NCBI GenBank assembly: GCA_009692515.1
Contig: SHZA01000010.1
Location: 1 to 51,668, forward strand
Source of the DNA: Bdellovibrionales bacterium
GTDB lineage: Bacteria > Bdellovibrionota > FAC87 > UBA2466
DNA length: 51,668 nt
Direction of reading: 5' to 3'
The notes under the pieces were generated by a model that did no database searches, was not told the origin of the DNA, and was given only the letters and a program-made list of their open reading frames with translations. The first letter of the stretch is position 1, and each line of letters opens with the position of its first letter. Made by a program: the position numbers and the translations under genes. This document shows positions 34,005-42,683 of the stretch, one piece after another.

Positions 34005-34784
34005 ATGAGTTTCCACAATTCACAAAAGCATCCTTTATCTCTATTTATTTTCTTTCTAACCACACTACCGACTCTAGCTTTTGCAGTTAACTCTAAGAAG
34101 TGTATTCAAGTACTAAGTGAAATATCCCCTATATGGATAAGATCATCCAAAAGCCCAGGATTCCAAACGCTAAGACAGGAAGGAAAATCAGAATTCCATC
34201 AAGCGGTCGGCAAAGCGATAAACGATCCTAATAACCCGCAGCCTTATCAAGATAAAAAGGGTCGCTTATGGGAAATCGTTTATAAATCTAATCCGGATGG
34301 AAATAATTTTAATTTTAATGTTTCTAGAGTTCCCTTTTCAGGCCTTAATTTAACTAATCTCACAGCTACGGAGTCGGCTAAGAGGTTAGAAGGGTTAGCA
34401 AGGAGCCCTGCCGCTAATAGCCCTAGAGCACTAGCGATCGTAAGAGAGGGGGATGTGCCCTATTATGAGGTCAATCCGAAACATATCAAAGGCACCGAAT
34501 CCTTTAATAATGCTAGGAATAAAAAGCCATCGGTCATTCCCCCTAATCATATCGAGCTTTATAGACAGGCTATTGCAGATAATAAAGGTGATTATTGGGC
34601 CATCGATAAGAATGGAAATCTTCATCGATTTCAAACCGACCAAAATTGGACAACGCACTGGAACGGATCCACCCAACTCAAAAAACCAGGTAAACCTAAT
34701 TCACAGTATACAACTGAAGAAAATCCGGCCCCGATGAGTTGGGATAAAATTCCTCCCGAAGTTCTTAAGCACTTCGGCTACTGA
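34005..34784 (+). CDS. secreted protein of unknown function, toxin-like C-terminal tail
   Basis: No family assigned with confidence. The signal peptide (about 12-27, ending AFA-VN) is followed by a helical N-terminal segment with one Cys, then a charged middle. In the last 80 residues, VIPPNHIELYRQAI..NKGDYWAID.NGNLHRF........HWNGST has the look of the C-terminal domains of secreted polymorphic toxins (a His/Trp/Asp-rich alpha+beta module ending in a G-S-T strand). That is an impression, not a match. No immunity-type gene follows; next is a glycosyltransferase. The Shine-Dalgarno sequence is poor, and the segment is AT-rich compared with its neighbours. Confidence 0.55.
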   Translation: MSFHNSQKHPLSLFIFFLTTLPTLAFAVNSKKCIQVLSEISPIWIRSSKSPGFQTLRQEGKSEFHQAVGKAINDPNNPQPYQDKKGRLWEIVYKSNPDGNNFNFNVSRVPFSGLNLTNLTATESAKRLEGLARSPAANSPRALAIVREGDVPYYEVNPKHIKGTESFNNARNKKPSVIPPNHIELYRQAIADNKGDYWAIDKNGNLHRFQTDQNWTTHWNGSTQLKKPGKPNSQYTTEENPAPMSWDKIPPEVLKHFGY

Positions 34785-34885
34785 TATTGTTTTGAGTTCT
34801 ATCCTGTTTCAAATAAAATGACCCTTTAATTAGGTACTGGCTGATATGTCTTCTAAACGATTTCTTGTTGCGCTAATATTATGTT

Positions 34886-36088
34886 GTGATCTCAGTCTAT
34901 ATTTATCTTGAAAACTCTTATGGCCACCATCCTACCTGGGCCATCACGATCTATCGCCTTTTTCGGCAATTAGGATGTCCCACCTATTTTATCGTGCCCT
35001 TTCCATCTCTAGCTACTCTCTTAGATATGAGGCTGGCCGAACTAGGATTAGAACCGGCTCCAATCAAAATGCTTTTTCCCAATTCTGCTAACGTTTCAAC
35101 TCAACGTTATTTCTGGAGCAAGGTTACCTATTGGAGAGCTTTAAAAAAGGTCTTAGATACCGAGAAAATTCCCAAAGAAAACCAAAGAGTATTTTTTCCA
35201 TCGTTAGAGGAAATCTTATGGACATCTACTCTAACTTGGCTGCACTCTATCATTCAAAATTCTTTTCCCTTTTCATGGGCTGGAATATATATAACTCCGA
35301 TTAACGAATCCTCTACAGGCCTACTAAACTCGATTAAAGATTATATTTTTCCCAGTATAACTAATCGTAATAAGTTTTTATCAACTAATCCACATTGTAA
35401 AATCATCTATATGCTTCATAAGAAACAACTACAGCTTTTTCCAATTTTAATAAATTCTAAAAAACTCAAATTCTTCCCATCTGTTTACGAAACAATTCTG
35501 CCCACTAGGCCGGTTGAATTAATCGAAAAAATCCAAGAACGAGCTCGAGGAAGAACCATTGTCAGTCTTGTGGGCTATCTTGATAATCGCAAGGGCATTT
35601 CTGAATTCAAACAACTAGCTATTAAATGCGCTAAAGAATCTTACTTCTTTGTTGTATATGGGAATAGAGGAGGCCTGGATCCAGATTCCATGGCATTTCT
35701 AAATCAAGGTGAAGAAGGGGCAATAGAAAATGTATTTGTTTCCAGGTCAGCAAACATGGAGGCTATTATCAATTCCATAATAAAGATAAGTAGTATTATC
35801 TATTGTGTATACCACCAATCCTTATTGCCATCAGGCATCGCTTCGAAAGCTTACCAATTTGAAAAAGCCATCCTACTTTCCTCTGGTCTACTAGAGGCAG
35901 AGGATGTACAAAAATATAGGATCGGTACCGTGGTAAAATCTTTTAAAATCGATGACATTCATTCCGGCCTAAATGATATAACCAATAATATTCTTCCTTA
36001 TCTGTCATCATCACAATTTAAGGAACTACAACTATTAAATTCAATGGAAAAGGCCCAAGAGCTACTTAAAGATTTTCTAGAGCTCTAG
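34886..36088 (+). CDS. GT-B-like glycosyltransferase
   Basis: The fold is suggested by two Rossmann-like halves: N-terminal SVYIYLENSYGHHPTWAITI and C-terminal VSLVGYLDNRKGISEF (about 226-241, the usual G....KG entry of family-1/4 enzymes). LLPSGIASKAYQFEKAILLSSG (about 313-334) lies where the donor-binding E-x7-E region belongs, though the motif is not exact. No sugar can be assigned. The start is GTG 34886 with no good ribosome binding site. An ATG at 34846 opens a 21-codon frame in another register (MSSKRFLVALIL...) ending at the same place, so either the true N-terminus is frameshifted or this is a leader. Isolated and AT-rich; possible transfer. Confidence 0.6.
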   Translation: MISVYIYLENSYGHHPTWAITIYRLFRQLGCPTYFIVPFPSLATLLDMRLAELGLEPAPIKMLFPNSANVSTQRYFWSKVTYWRALKKVLDTEKIPKENQRVFFPSLEEILWTSTLTWLHSIIQNSFPFSWAGIYITPINESSTGLLNSIKDYIFPSITNRNKFLSTNPHCKIIYMLHKKQLQLFPILINSKKLKFFPSVYETILPTRPVELIEKIQERARGRTIVSLVGYLDNRKGISEFKQLAIKCAKESYFFVVYGNRGGLDPDSMAFLNQGEEGAIENVFVSRSANMEAIINSIIKISSIIYCVYHQSLLPSGIASKAYQFEKAILLSSGLLEAEDVQKYRIGTVVKSFKIDDIHSGLNDITNNILPYLSSSQFKELQLLNSMEKAQELLKDFLEL

Positions 36089-36187
36089 CCCAAAATCTTC
36101 TTATATATTCTTTCTTTGTTTTATCAGATGTTCCTACAAAATTCGGAACGAGATATCTAGCGATTCGAATCCCCTATCCTTATTTAG

Positions 36188-36565
36188 TCATACTAATCGA
36201 CCACCTGTATGGCTTGAATAGATCACAACCTTCTTACCCTCAGGATCTGTGACTTTAAAGGTTAGATGATAAAGGTCTTTTTTGAGGGCACTCACAGTGA
36301 GCTTTTCTTTTTTAAGACGAGCATGAACTTTTTTAACATCGTCCACCATCAAATCAAATTCTTGCTCTCGAACCCAATCATTTTGAGGTGTGTTTTTAAA
36401 TAGCAGTAAATGCGTTCCGCCACGCAATTCTAAAATGGCCATGGAACGTTTCTCCATAAATACATGCATTCCCAGATTTTTAAAAAACTGAGTTGATTTC
36501 TTTACATCATCTACTTTTCGATAGACGTGACCCAACCAGATTCCTGGCCTTTGTTCTTTTTTCAT
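36188..36565 (-). CDS. VOC family (glyoxalase/bleomycin-resistance fold) protein
   Basis: A 125-residue single VOC domain. The first beta-alpha-beta unit is WLGHVYRKVDDVKKSTQFFKNLGM (about 10-33); the second is EFDLMVDDVKKVHARL (about 69-84) through HLTFKVTDPEGKKVVIYS (about 100-117). Metal-ligand candidates are His13 and late polar residues, but the canonical final Glu is not evident, so it may not be an enzyme. The substrate is unknown. It stands alone between the glycosyltransferase and the exported nuclease gene. Confidence 0.75.
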   Translation of the reverse strand: MKKEQRPGIWLGHVYRKVDDVKKSTQFFKNLGMHVFMEKRSMAILELRGGTHLLLFKNTPQNDWVREQEFDLMVDDVKKVHARLKKEKLTVSALKKDLYHLTFKVTDPEGKKVVIYSSHTGGRLV

Positions 36566-36684
36566 GTCCTGCTATTGTAGTGGTTAAAAATAGATCAAGA
36601 TAGAATTATAAAACCCTCCCACATGACTCGCGTTAATCCACAAAAAAATCGGCCTTTTTAATTTATTTCAAAGACCAAGAACGG

Positions 36685-36690
36685 TATAAT
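36685..36690 (+). promoter_or_regulatory. -10 element (TATAAT) of the exported EEP gene
   Basis: A perfect TATAAT 42 bp upstream of the chosen ATG at 36732; the -35 region is weak. It rules out the in-frame TTG at 36690 as the start, as that codon lies within the -10 box. Confidence 0.5.
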
Positions 36691-36731
36691 TGCAAACAAG
36701 CAACCTAGCCCAACTCAAAAGGAAACTTACA

Positions 36732-37952
36732 ATGTCGTTTTTGAAGGTATTTTTCTTTTTCTGTTTTTTATTTTTTAATCTTCACTGCACTCACTCCCCG
36801 CAATCCTTTAAAAGAGACCCAAGTACCTTAGCTAGTAAAGGAGGGTGTACCGATACGCTTGCTGGCTTAACTACAAAGACCGATAGATCCCAACTAGGTT
36901 TAGCTAGTCATAGTTCCACTGAGACTACTATTCTTCCACCGGCAGAGATAAAAACATTAGAACCCCTTGATCCTAATAAATTCAAAGATTTTTCTCATGA
37001 GAAAAAACTGACCTTATCTACCTATAATGTCTTAAACCTAAAAACATCGGTGGGTAAATTTGAGCCTGATCTGCAATCTGGAAAAAGGGTAAAAACAAAA
37101 CCGGAAGGGCCCAAATCGGAGGAATCTATAGAGGGAGTTGCACAGGCCATAAAAGAAATATCTCCAGACATTCTTTTTCTCCAAGAGGTAGAGGGGGAAG
37201 ATTCGCTTATTAGCTTTGCGAAAGAAAAATTGGATAATGGATGGAGACCTTTATATATCAAAGGAAATGATTCTCGAGGAATTCAAATCGGAGTACTCGT
37301 AAAAAACTCGATCCCGCTGCATTTTGATTATGAATCCCATCGCGATGAACCCTTTTCCAGTGAAAGTCATCCCGATTTAAAAAAGGTATTCTCACGAGAC
37401 TTTCCTGTTCTACTCGCCAAATCACCTGCAGGTGGCGATCCCCTATTTATCCTTTGTGGCGTTCACGGAAAATCTAAACGAAGTGAAAACACACTAGATC
37501 CTGAAAGTCGTGAAATCAGGACTGCACAAGCAGAGCGAATGGTAGCCATTATGAAGTCTTATCAAAACAGGTATCCAAAATCTCCATTGCTAGTTCTTGG
37601 GGATTTTAATGCCGAGGTTAATTCAGAGCCCGAGTATGAAGCACTAAGACATTTTAATCTCAAAGATGCTTTTGACCTCAGTCCTAATCCTCTACCCAAT
37701 GGGGATCCGGGACGAATCACCCACACCTATCATCCCAGAGATGGAGCCACAAAAAGAGCCCAACTGGACTCTATTCTAGTCGCCCCGCCTTTTCAGAATC
37801 TAATTTTAGGAACTCATGTGTACCGTTATAAAAATGCAGATGGCTCTGAAATACCCCTACCCTCCACCTATGCAGAGCGAGAACAAAATCCCTCAGACCA
37901 CTACCCTGTCTGGACTGAACTAAACCTGCAACAATTATTAAAAATAAACTAG
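36732..37952 (+). CDS. exported endonuclease/exonuclease/phosphatase-family protein
   Basis: DNase-I-like fold. Active-site blocks: STYNVLNLK (about 98-106), DILFLQEVEG with the metal-binding Glu (about 145-154), GVHGKSK, VLGDFNAEVNSEPEY (D.N, about 285-299), and the terminal SDHYPVW with the catalytic Asp-His. Chosen start ATG 36732 (AAAGGAAAC eleven bases upstream) opens with a Phe-rich signal peptide ending at Cys19, possibly lipidated though the lipobox NLHC is atypical. Could be a nuclease, phosphatase or sphingomyelinase-type phosphodiesterase; the ENPP and S1/P1 genes nearby suggest a set of secreted phosphohydrolases. 406 residues. Confidence 0.8.
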   Translation: MSFLKVFFFFCFLFFNLHCTHSPQSFKRDPSTLASKGGCTDTLAGLTTKTDRSQLGLASHSSTETTILPPAEIKTLEPLDPNKFKDFSHEKKLTLSTYNVLNLKTSVGKFEPDLQSGKRVKTKPEGPKSEESIEGVAQAIKEISPDILFLQEVEGEDSLISFAKEKLDNGWRPLYIKGNDSRGIQIGVLVKNSIPLHFDYESHRDEPFSSESHPDLKKVFSRDFPVLLAKSPAGGDPLFILCGVHGKSKRSENTLDPESREIRTAQAERMVAIMKSYQNRYPKSPLLVLGDFNAEVNSEPEYEALRHFNLKDAFDLSPNPLPNGDPGRITHTYHPRDGATKRAQLDSILVAPPFQNLILGTHVYRYKNADGSEIPLPSTYAEREQNPSDHYPVWTELNLQQLLKIN

Positions 37953-38012
37953 ATACTGGTCTCACCTTGGGTCCTTTTGTTTTTTAGCCCTCTTTGTGCT
38001 ACAGATGGTTTT

Positions 38013-38582
38013 ATGTCGAAAGCATTTACAAAAGAGAACGATGACGCAGAGGATCTTTCTTCAGAAAATGCACAGGAAAAAAATCAGATTTCAACTCCTG
38101 GTCATAAAAACTATATCACTCCTCAAGGACTGGAAAAATTAAGAACGGAATGGAAAAAGCTAATGGATATTGATCGTCCAGAGCTTGTAAAAATAGTGAG
38201 TTGGGCAGCCGGTAACGGTGATCGGTCAGAAAATGGCGACTATATTTATGGAAAACGAAAGCTTAGAGAAACAGATCGAAGAATTCGATTTCTAACTAAA
38301 AGAATGGAAAATGCTGAGGTCATTAATCCCTGTCAACAACACTCAGATAAAGTTCTCTTTGGCGCAACCGTTACCGTGGTTGATGAAGAGGCCAAAGAAA
38401 GAAAATACTCTATCGTGGGAATCGACGAGACAGATGGCAAACGGGGTCGCATTAGTTGGATCTCTCCAATTGCTAAAGCTCTTTTACGACATAAAGTAGG
38501 CGACTCTGTCACAGTTGTTATACCCAAGGGACAGGAAGATTTAGAGATTAAAAAAATAACTTACGAAACGCTGCCAGACTGA
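38013..38582 (+). CDS. greB: transcription elongation factor GreB
   Basis: Rescues backtracked RNA polymerase by stimulating transcript cleavage. The chosen ATG 38013 gives the common opening MSKAFTKEND; an in-frame TTG at 37977 is rejected. A 35-residue acidic linker precedes the coiled-coil domain (ITPQGLEKLRTEW...), whose tip holds GDRSENGDYIYGKRKLRE (about 79-96) with the two acidic catalytic residues. The C-terminal FKBP-like domain begins at about 130 (LFGATVTVVD). Strong resemblance to E. coli GreB (GDRSENADYQYNKKRLRE). The gene follows the exported EEP gene by 60 bp and ends at a terminator. Confidence 0.93.
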   Translation: MSKAFTKENDDAEDLSSENAQEKNQISTPGHKNYITPQGLEKLRTEWKKLMDIDRPELVKIVSWAAGNGDRSENGDYIYGKRKLRETDRRIRFLTKRMENAEVINPCQQHSDKVLFGATVTVVDEEAKERKYSIVGIDETDGKRGRISWISPIAKALLRHKVGDSVTVVIPKGQEDLEIKKITYETLPD

Positions 38583-38590
38583 AATCTCAG

Positions 38591-38615
38591 GCCTTTTTTT
38601 CAGAAGGCTCTTTTT
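38591..38615 (+). terminator. intrinsic terminator of greB
   Basis: GCCTT, loop, AAGGC followed by TCTTTTT, nine bases after the stop codon. Confidence 0.55.
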
Positions 38616-38637
38616 CATGCCACACTAAAAATAGGCT

Positions 38638-39225
38638 CTATTGTTTTTGTATCGCGAACAAAAAACAACTTTCTGATGACTGAATTAAATGACACTTAAA
38701 AGAATCTGGAATCAAATGCATAATTAATTCCCATAAAGGAATAGTCATGGGCGTGATATCTTCGATGACTACCCATCCTCCTTTTCTAATTTTAGTAATC
38801 CCAAACTGCAGCGTTGCAATATTCGTATTCATGTAATGAAGGCCATCATCTAGGGTATTAGGAGTTCCTAACCCTATTTCTAAAATTCCACTAATATTTC
38901 CACTACTCAAGATAGGGCCGTAAAGTTCATGATAATTATGTACACTGGACTTATCACTCTGATATTTATTAAATAGTTGTTTTATTTCTTCTGCAGCCTT
39001 TTGGTCACGAGCTGTCGTAGCAAACGATGTTATTTTCCGTATCTCAATCTCTCTGGCCACAGTAGCTTTTAAGGTTTTTGCTAATACCGTTAGATTAGTT
39101 ATGGTTTGATTAATACAGGTGAGGGTAGCCATGGAACGATCCTTTACTCTACCGCTGGTAAAAGGCTGAAACATAGGACAGCTTCGGAGAATATTGACTC
39201 TGGGCTCTCTGATCATCACATTCAC
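38638..39225 (-). CDS. class I methyltransferase-like protein missing its SAM-binding centre
   Basis: The N-terminal part has the shape of a SAM-dependent methyltransferase of the macrocin-O-methyltransferase-like group: DKSSVHNYHELYGPIL, then ILEIGLGTPNT (motif I). In that group about 60-70 residues follow, containing the Asp that holds the SAM ribose, before a DDGLH segment. Here LDDGLHYMNTNIATLQFG follows motif I at once, then GGWVVIEDI. The strands between are absent with the frame preserved. At 195 residues it is short. Probably a deletion derivative with no transferase activity. GTG 39225 or ATG 39216 could start it. Alone on this strand. Confidence 0.55.
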   Translation of the reverse strand: MNVMIREPRVNILRSCPMFQPFTSGRVKDRSMATLTCINQTITNLTVLAKTLKATVAREIEIRKITSFATTARDQKAAEEIKQLFNKYQSDKSSVHNYHELYGPILSSGNISGILEIGLGTPNTLDDGLHYMNTNIATLQFGITKIRKGGWVVIEDITPMTIPLWELIMHLIPDSFKCHLIQSSESCFLFAIQKQ

Positions 39226-39330
39226 ATAATGGGTTACTGTCTGTTATATAGCCCCAAGATGAAGGTTTTTTCTTAATAATTCTGTAGGTTTTAAAAATTG
39301 CACGTCTCACACCGATCGTTATTCAATCAT

Positions 39331-41097
39331 CTACTTGAGGGCTTCTGTAGCTCGATAGACAGGATACAAACCCAAATTTTCGTCCCAACTTGAATGCAAC
39401 CGATGAAAAAACTCAAGCCTTTTTTCATCGGAATTTCGAAATTCTGGATCCCCTAATTTTTCTTCAAATACCTTTTGAATTTCTGGCTTTAGCAACATCT
39501 CTTCACCCAATACTTCAGCCACATAATTTTCCATATACTCCTTGGGTTCAAAACGGGTATTAAAAAATCCCCAGGCCAAAAGAGAGTCGGGAGCCTTGGG
39601 TTCAAACAGATGCACTACTAAAAGTGATTTGGGCTGGCGGCAGGTAATGAATACATCACCCTCTGAAAGAACCCTTTTCTCTTTTTTCCAATCGCCAGTG
39701 ATGGTAAGGCCTTGATGCCCCTCAAAGGATCTATTAGCAAAACTGAACGTATCGGCTCGAAATACACCGACCTCTTTCTCTCCGAAACCATCTGTGATTA
39801 CCCGATAGCTAATGCCATGCACATCAAGTTTAGCAAGCACCACGGAAGAAAATGCCTTTGGAACCCAATATCCCTCTGGAATCTCAGCCTCTATTTTAGG
39901 AACCACCTCATCATAAAGTGGGATCTTCCAGATCTCAGGTTCAGAAGGAAAATAACCTGTTTTAATCCCACCAGAAACTGCTGAATTTTCTTTTTTGTAT
40001 CTATAACCCAAAAATTCGATCTCCTTTTTTCGCTCCGTATTTTCAAAGGTAAGCCCGACCGATTCTCCTATCTGATTTGTGGCCTTAGCATCGACCGCAG
40101 CGATCACTCTCTTCCATTGCTTTCCATTTTCACCCGCAAGAATAATAATATTCTCAAGAACATTACGAGTGGCCTGGACCCTAGTGGCGTAATTTTTCCA
40201 AGAATGGGTCTCAACAAGAATGCCGATTCTATTTTTTAAGGACAAATACCCTTGAGAATATCTTGGAGGAGCCACGCTCAAAGAAAACCCTGAGGAGGGA
40301 TCATCGTTAGTTATAAAAGAGGGATAGAACCCAACAGGAAGGTGCCCCTGGACCTTTAAAGACTCTAATAAATTTTCATGAATACCCTTTGTTAATTCAC
40401 GCAACTCCTTCACTCCGTGAAAAAGGGGCTCCATTATTAGCGAAACATCATGTTGAAATTGTGCACCATCGGTCACATGAAGATCGAGACCCACGATAGG
40501 GTCCCATCTTTGTAACAACTTTAGTAACTGTTGCATCTCTATACTATCGGCCTTTAAATAATCCCTATTTAAATTGTAATTTTGGGCCGTCGTTCGCCAT
40601 CCCATCTCTTCAGGCCCCACCTGATTGGGACGATTATTTTTTCCAAATCTCTCATGGCCATCCACATTAAAAACGGGAACAAAAACCAGGGTCACATTTT
40701 TTATAGCTTTGAGAAGTTTAGGCGGCGCCTCTTTTTCTAAAATTTGCCGTAATAGCCAAAATCCCGCATCTTTACCGTCAATTTCACCTGCGTGAATTCC
40801 CCCTTGAAAATAGATTACAGGCCTCTGTTTTCTCTTTGCCCAAAAGGCACTGAGCCCGCGTTTTGAATCGGCTACTACCAAGGCCCGCATCGTTCTGCCC
40901 TCTGGCGTGGTGCCAAAAGAAATACAATCCACCTGTTCAGGATACCTTCTAGCAAAAGTTTTACAGAGCCGTTCCACCTCTAAATAACGCCCCGTCTGTT
41001 TCCAGTTTGAAATCTCTCCTAGGGTTTTTAAGGCTTTGGCATTAGCAAAAACCGGACTAGTGATTAGGAATGTAGTAAGGAAAAAAAAGATTCTCAT
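39331..41097 (-). CDS. exported M14-family zinc carboxypeptidase
   Basis: The signal peptide (MRIFFFLTTFLITSPVFA) is followed by the peptidase domain: zinc ligands His102 and Glu105 in GGIHAGEIDGKDAG, third ligand His207 in GLDLHVTDG, substrate-binding NYNLNRDYLK (about 173-182), and catalytic Glu296 in ILVETHSWKNY. All catalytic residues are present. The C-terminal 250 residues form an extra domain of unknown role. At 588 residues it is in the range of large bacterial M14 proteins. It probably trims peptides in the periplasm or outside; family members also act on peptidoglycan stems. Confidence 0.88.
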   Translation of the reverse strand: MRIFFFLTTFLITSPVFANAKALKTLGEISNWKQTGRYLEVERLCKTFARRYPEQVDCISFGTTPEGRTMRALVVADSKRGLSAFWAKRKQRPVIYFQGGIHAGEIDGKDAGFWLLRQILEKEAPPKLLKAIKNVTLVFVPVFNVDGHERFGKNNRPNQVGPEEMGWRTTAQNYNLNRDYLKADSIEMQQLLKLLQRWDPIVGLDLHVTDGAQFQHDVSLIMEPLFHGVKELRELTKGIHENLLESLKVQGHLPVGFYPSFITNDDPSSGFSLSVAPPRYSQGYLSLKNRIGILVETHSWKNYATRVQATRNVLENIIILAGENGKQWKRVIAAVDAKATNQIGESVGLTFENTERKKEIEFLGYRYKKENSAVSGGIKTGYFPSEPEIWKIPLYDEVVPKIEAEIPEGYWVPKAFSSVVLAKLDVHGISYRVITDGFGEKEVGVFRADTFSFANRSFEGHQGLTITGDWKKEKRVLSEGDVFITCRQPKSLLVVHLFEPKAPDSLLAWGFFNTRFEPKEYMENYVAEVLGEEMLLKPEIQKVFEEKLGDPEFRNSDEKRLEFFHRLHSSWDENLGLYPVYRATEALK

Positions 41098-41143
41098 ACT
41101 CTTCGGCTACACTAAGTTTAAGTTTCTGCCAAGAGACGTAGAG

Positions 41144-42046
41144 TTATTTTTTGATCGCAATTTCTTTTGAAAATGACTGAAGGCGACTCAGTAAATTCTC
41201 ACGAGTTTTTTCAGGAAGATTTTCAAGTGCCACGGCACACTTTTTTACATTTAAGTGGAGGAGGCAATGGTGATTCACCTTGGCCTCTAGGTCCTCAGTA
41301 TTAGTTTTGGTAAGCATAAAGATCGCAAGGGCGGTAAAGACTAAACTAACGGTACCCGCAGAGGCCATTTTTTTCCAAGATTCAATAGTGCGTCTAGCTA
41401 TACCAAAATGGTGGATGGAAAACAGGAGACCTCCCACCACAGACAACAACATGACTCGTTTAAAAAGTTCATTCATTAAAAAATTTGAGAGTCCAGGTGA
41501 CACCTCGATTCGCCCGGCAAGTAGAGTGGTAAAACCCACCACCGCTAGTGCCATTTTTCCTAAAAGCATAAGGGAACTAAACTCCATATCAGCAATATGA
41601 AGTCCCTCACTTTGATGAATAGCCGGCTGCTTAAATCGTTCTAAAATAGAATTGAGATGGTGACATGCACTTCGACGAGTTCTAATCCCCCTAAAACCGA
41701 CTGGGCTAATGGGAAGAATTTTAGGTAATAAAAAGAAAGATAGGGCGCGCAACTTAAAGCCCACTTCTATCCAAGAGGATAGGACCACACGAGTGGCATC
41801 GTGACGAATATCAACAAAGATGGTGTAGTAATTGGGATCAGTTCCTCTAGAGTAAAGTCTTCGATGAGCCTTACAAGCGATCATATGATAGTGATTTTCA
41901 TGGGCCCAATTTTCAAAGGTAAACCAAGATTCTGCACGTACATCAAAGGCACGAGTCCACTGCCCTTCACGATTTATCTTCTCACCTATAAACTCTTTTG
42001 ATCTTCGTGAGCGTTTTTTATTTGTTTTTAAAATACCTGTATTCAC
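41144..42046 (-). CDS. hypothetical membrane protein (300 aa)
   Basis: No family recognised. A basic N-terminus (KTNKKRSRRSK) and a soluble domain of about 150 residues rich in His and aromatics (ENWAHENHYHMIACKAHRRLY) are followed by three hydrophobic segments (about 155-178, 192-208, 228-248) and a Leu/Lys-rich helical tail with two Cys (CLLHLNVKKC). Starts with GTG 42046. It lies 46 bp upstream of the M14 peptidase gene on the same strand, so the two may be co-transcribed. Confidence 0.6.
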   Translation of the reverse strand: MNTGILKTNKKRSRRSKEFIGEKINREGQWTRAFDVRAESWFTFENWAHENHYHMIACKAHRRLYSRGTDPNYYTIFVDIRHDATRVVLSSWIEVGFKLRALSFFLLPKILPISPVGFRGIRTRRSACHHLNSILERFKQPAIHQSEGLHIADMEFSSLMLLGKMALAVVGFTTLLAGRIEVSPGLSNFLMNELFKRVMLLSVVGGLLFSIHHFGIARRTIESWKKMASAGTVSLVFTALAIFMLTKTNTEDLEAKVNHHCLLHLNVKKCAVALENLPEKTRENLLSRLQSFSKEIAIKK

Positions 42047-42139
42047 AAATGCTTCACCCTATGAATGGTTCTATCAAAAGAAGGAGCAAAGCTAGTGCCA
42101 AGAGAAGATAGGATACCTGGAGAATACGAAACCTGACTT

Positions 42140-42157
42140 AGGCTAGAAAGCCTTTTT
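42140..42157 (+). terminator. terminator-like hairpin in the gap before the membrane-protein gene
   Basis: AGGCT, loop AGAA, AGCCT then TTTT. The right arm can alternatively pair with AGAGGTTAGGC just downstream, so two exclusive structures are possible. No plus-strand gene precedes it except a 16-codon basic frame (MNGSIKRRSKASAKRR, from about 42062), which I do not trust. Confidence 0.25.
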
Positions 42158-42254
42158 CTAAAAAGAGGTTAGGCGTATTTATGGCACTGTGTGAAAAATT
42201 TATGACGCCCACAAAAAAGGGGATACTAACTTTTAACCGCACTTTGGAAAGGGA

Positions 42255-42560
42255 CTAATACCTAGGAACCTTCATATCAATCTCTAACGACCAAGCTTCA
42301 ATTCCCCCTGCGATATTTTGAACATCGAGAAAACCAAGGTTTCTTAAAAAGGCTACTGCCTGAGCGCTACGCATGCCATGGTGGCAGAGAACCACCCAGC
42401 TTTTTTCTGTATCTAGCTCTTGATATCGTTGGGCCAATTCACTTAAAGCTAAATGGGTGCCACCGATGTTAGCAAAAAGAAATTCATCCTTTTCTCTGAC
42501 ATCTAAAATCTGAATCGTTTCTTTATTATCTAGTTTCAGCTTTAATTCCTGCACGGTCAT
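42255..42560 (-). CDS. single-domain rhodanese
   Basis: A 101-residue rhodanese domain: ILDVREKDEFLFANIGGTHLAL (18-39) is the N-terminal signature, and the active-site loop is CHHGMRS with persulfide Cys59, followed by AVAFLRNLGF and the GGIEAW end (85-90). It probably carries a sulfane sulfur (GlpE/PspE-like); no partner is indicated by the neighbours. Cytoplasmic. Confidence 0.9.
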   Translation of the reverse strand: MTVQELKLKLDNKETIQILDVREKDEFLFANIGGTHLALSELAQRYQELDTEKSWVVLCHHGMRSAQAVAFLRNLGFLDVQNIAGGIEAWSLEIDMKVPRY

Positions 42561-42683
42561 AATTTAGCTCCTGGTATAGGTGATTCTCTACCTAAGATTT
42601 CAGCAAAATAGAAGCGGAAACCGTTTCCAAACTAAGATTCCTAAGTGACGAACCCTATCTTTTATGTAAATCTTTTCCTTACT

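Noticed and set aside
36150-36180. GATTCGAATC resembling a tRNA T-loop
   Set aside because: The flanking bases do not form a T-stem, and no D-arm, anticodon arm or acceptor can be drawn upstream.
36690-36731. TTG start adding 14 residues to the exported EEP protein
   Set aside because: The codon overlaps a perfect TATAAT -10 box, and the internal ATG has a good ribosome binding site and begins the signal peptide.
42062-42112. 16-codon basic frame MNGSIKRRSKASAKRR before a hairpin
   Set aside because: Too short, no ribosome binding site; it may be chance despite the similarity in composition to the 52-residue basic protein.
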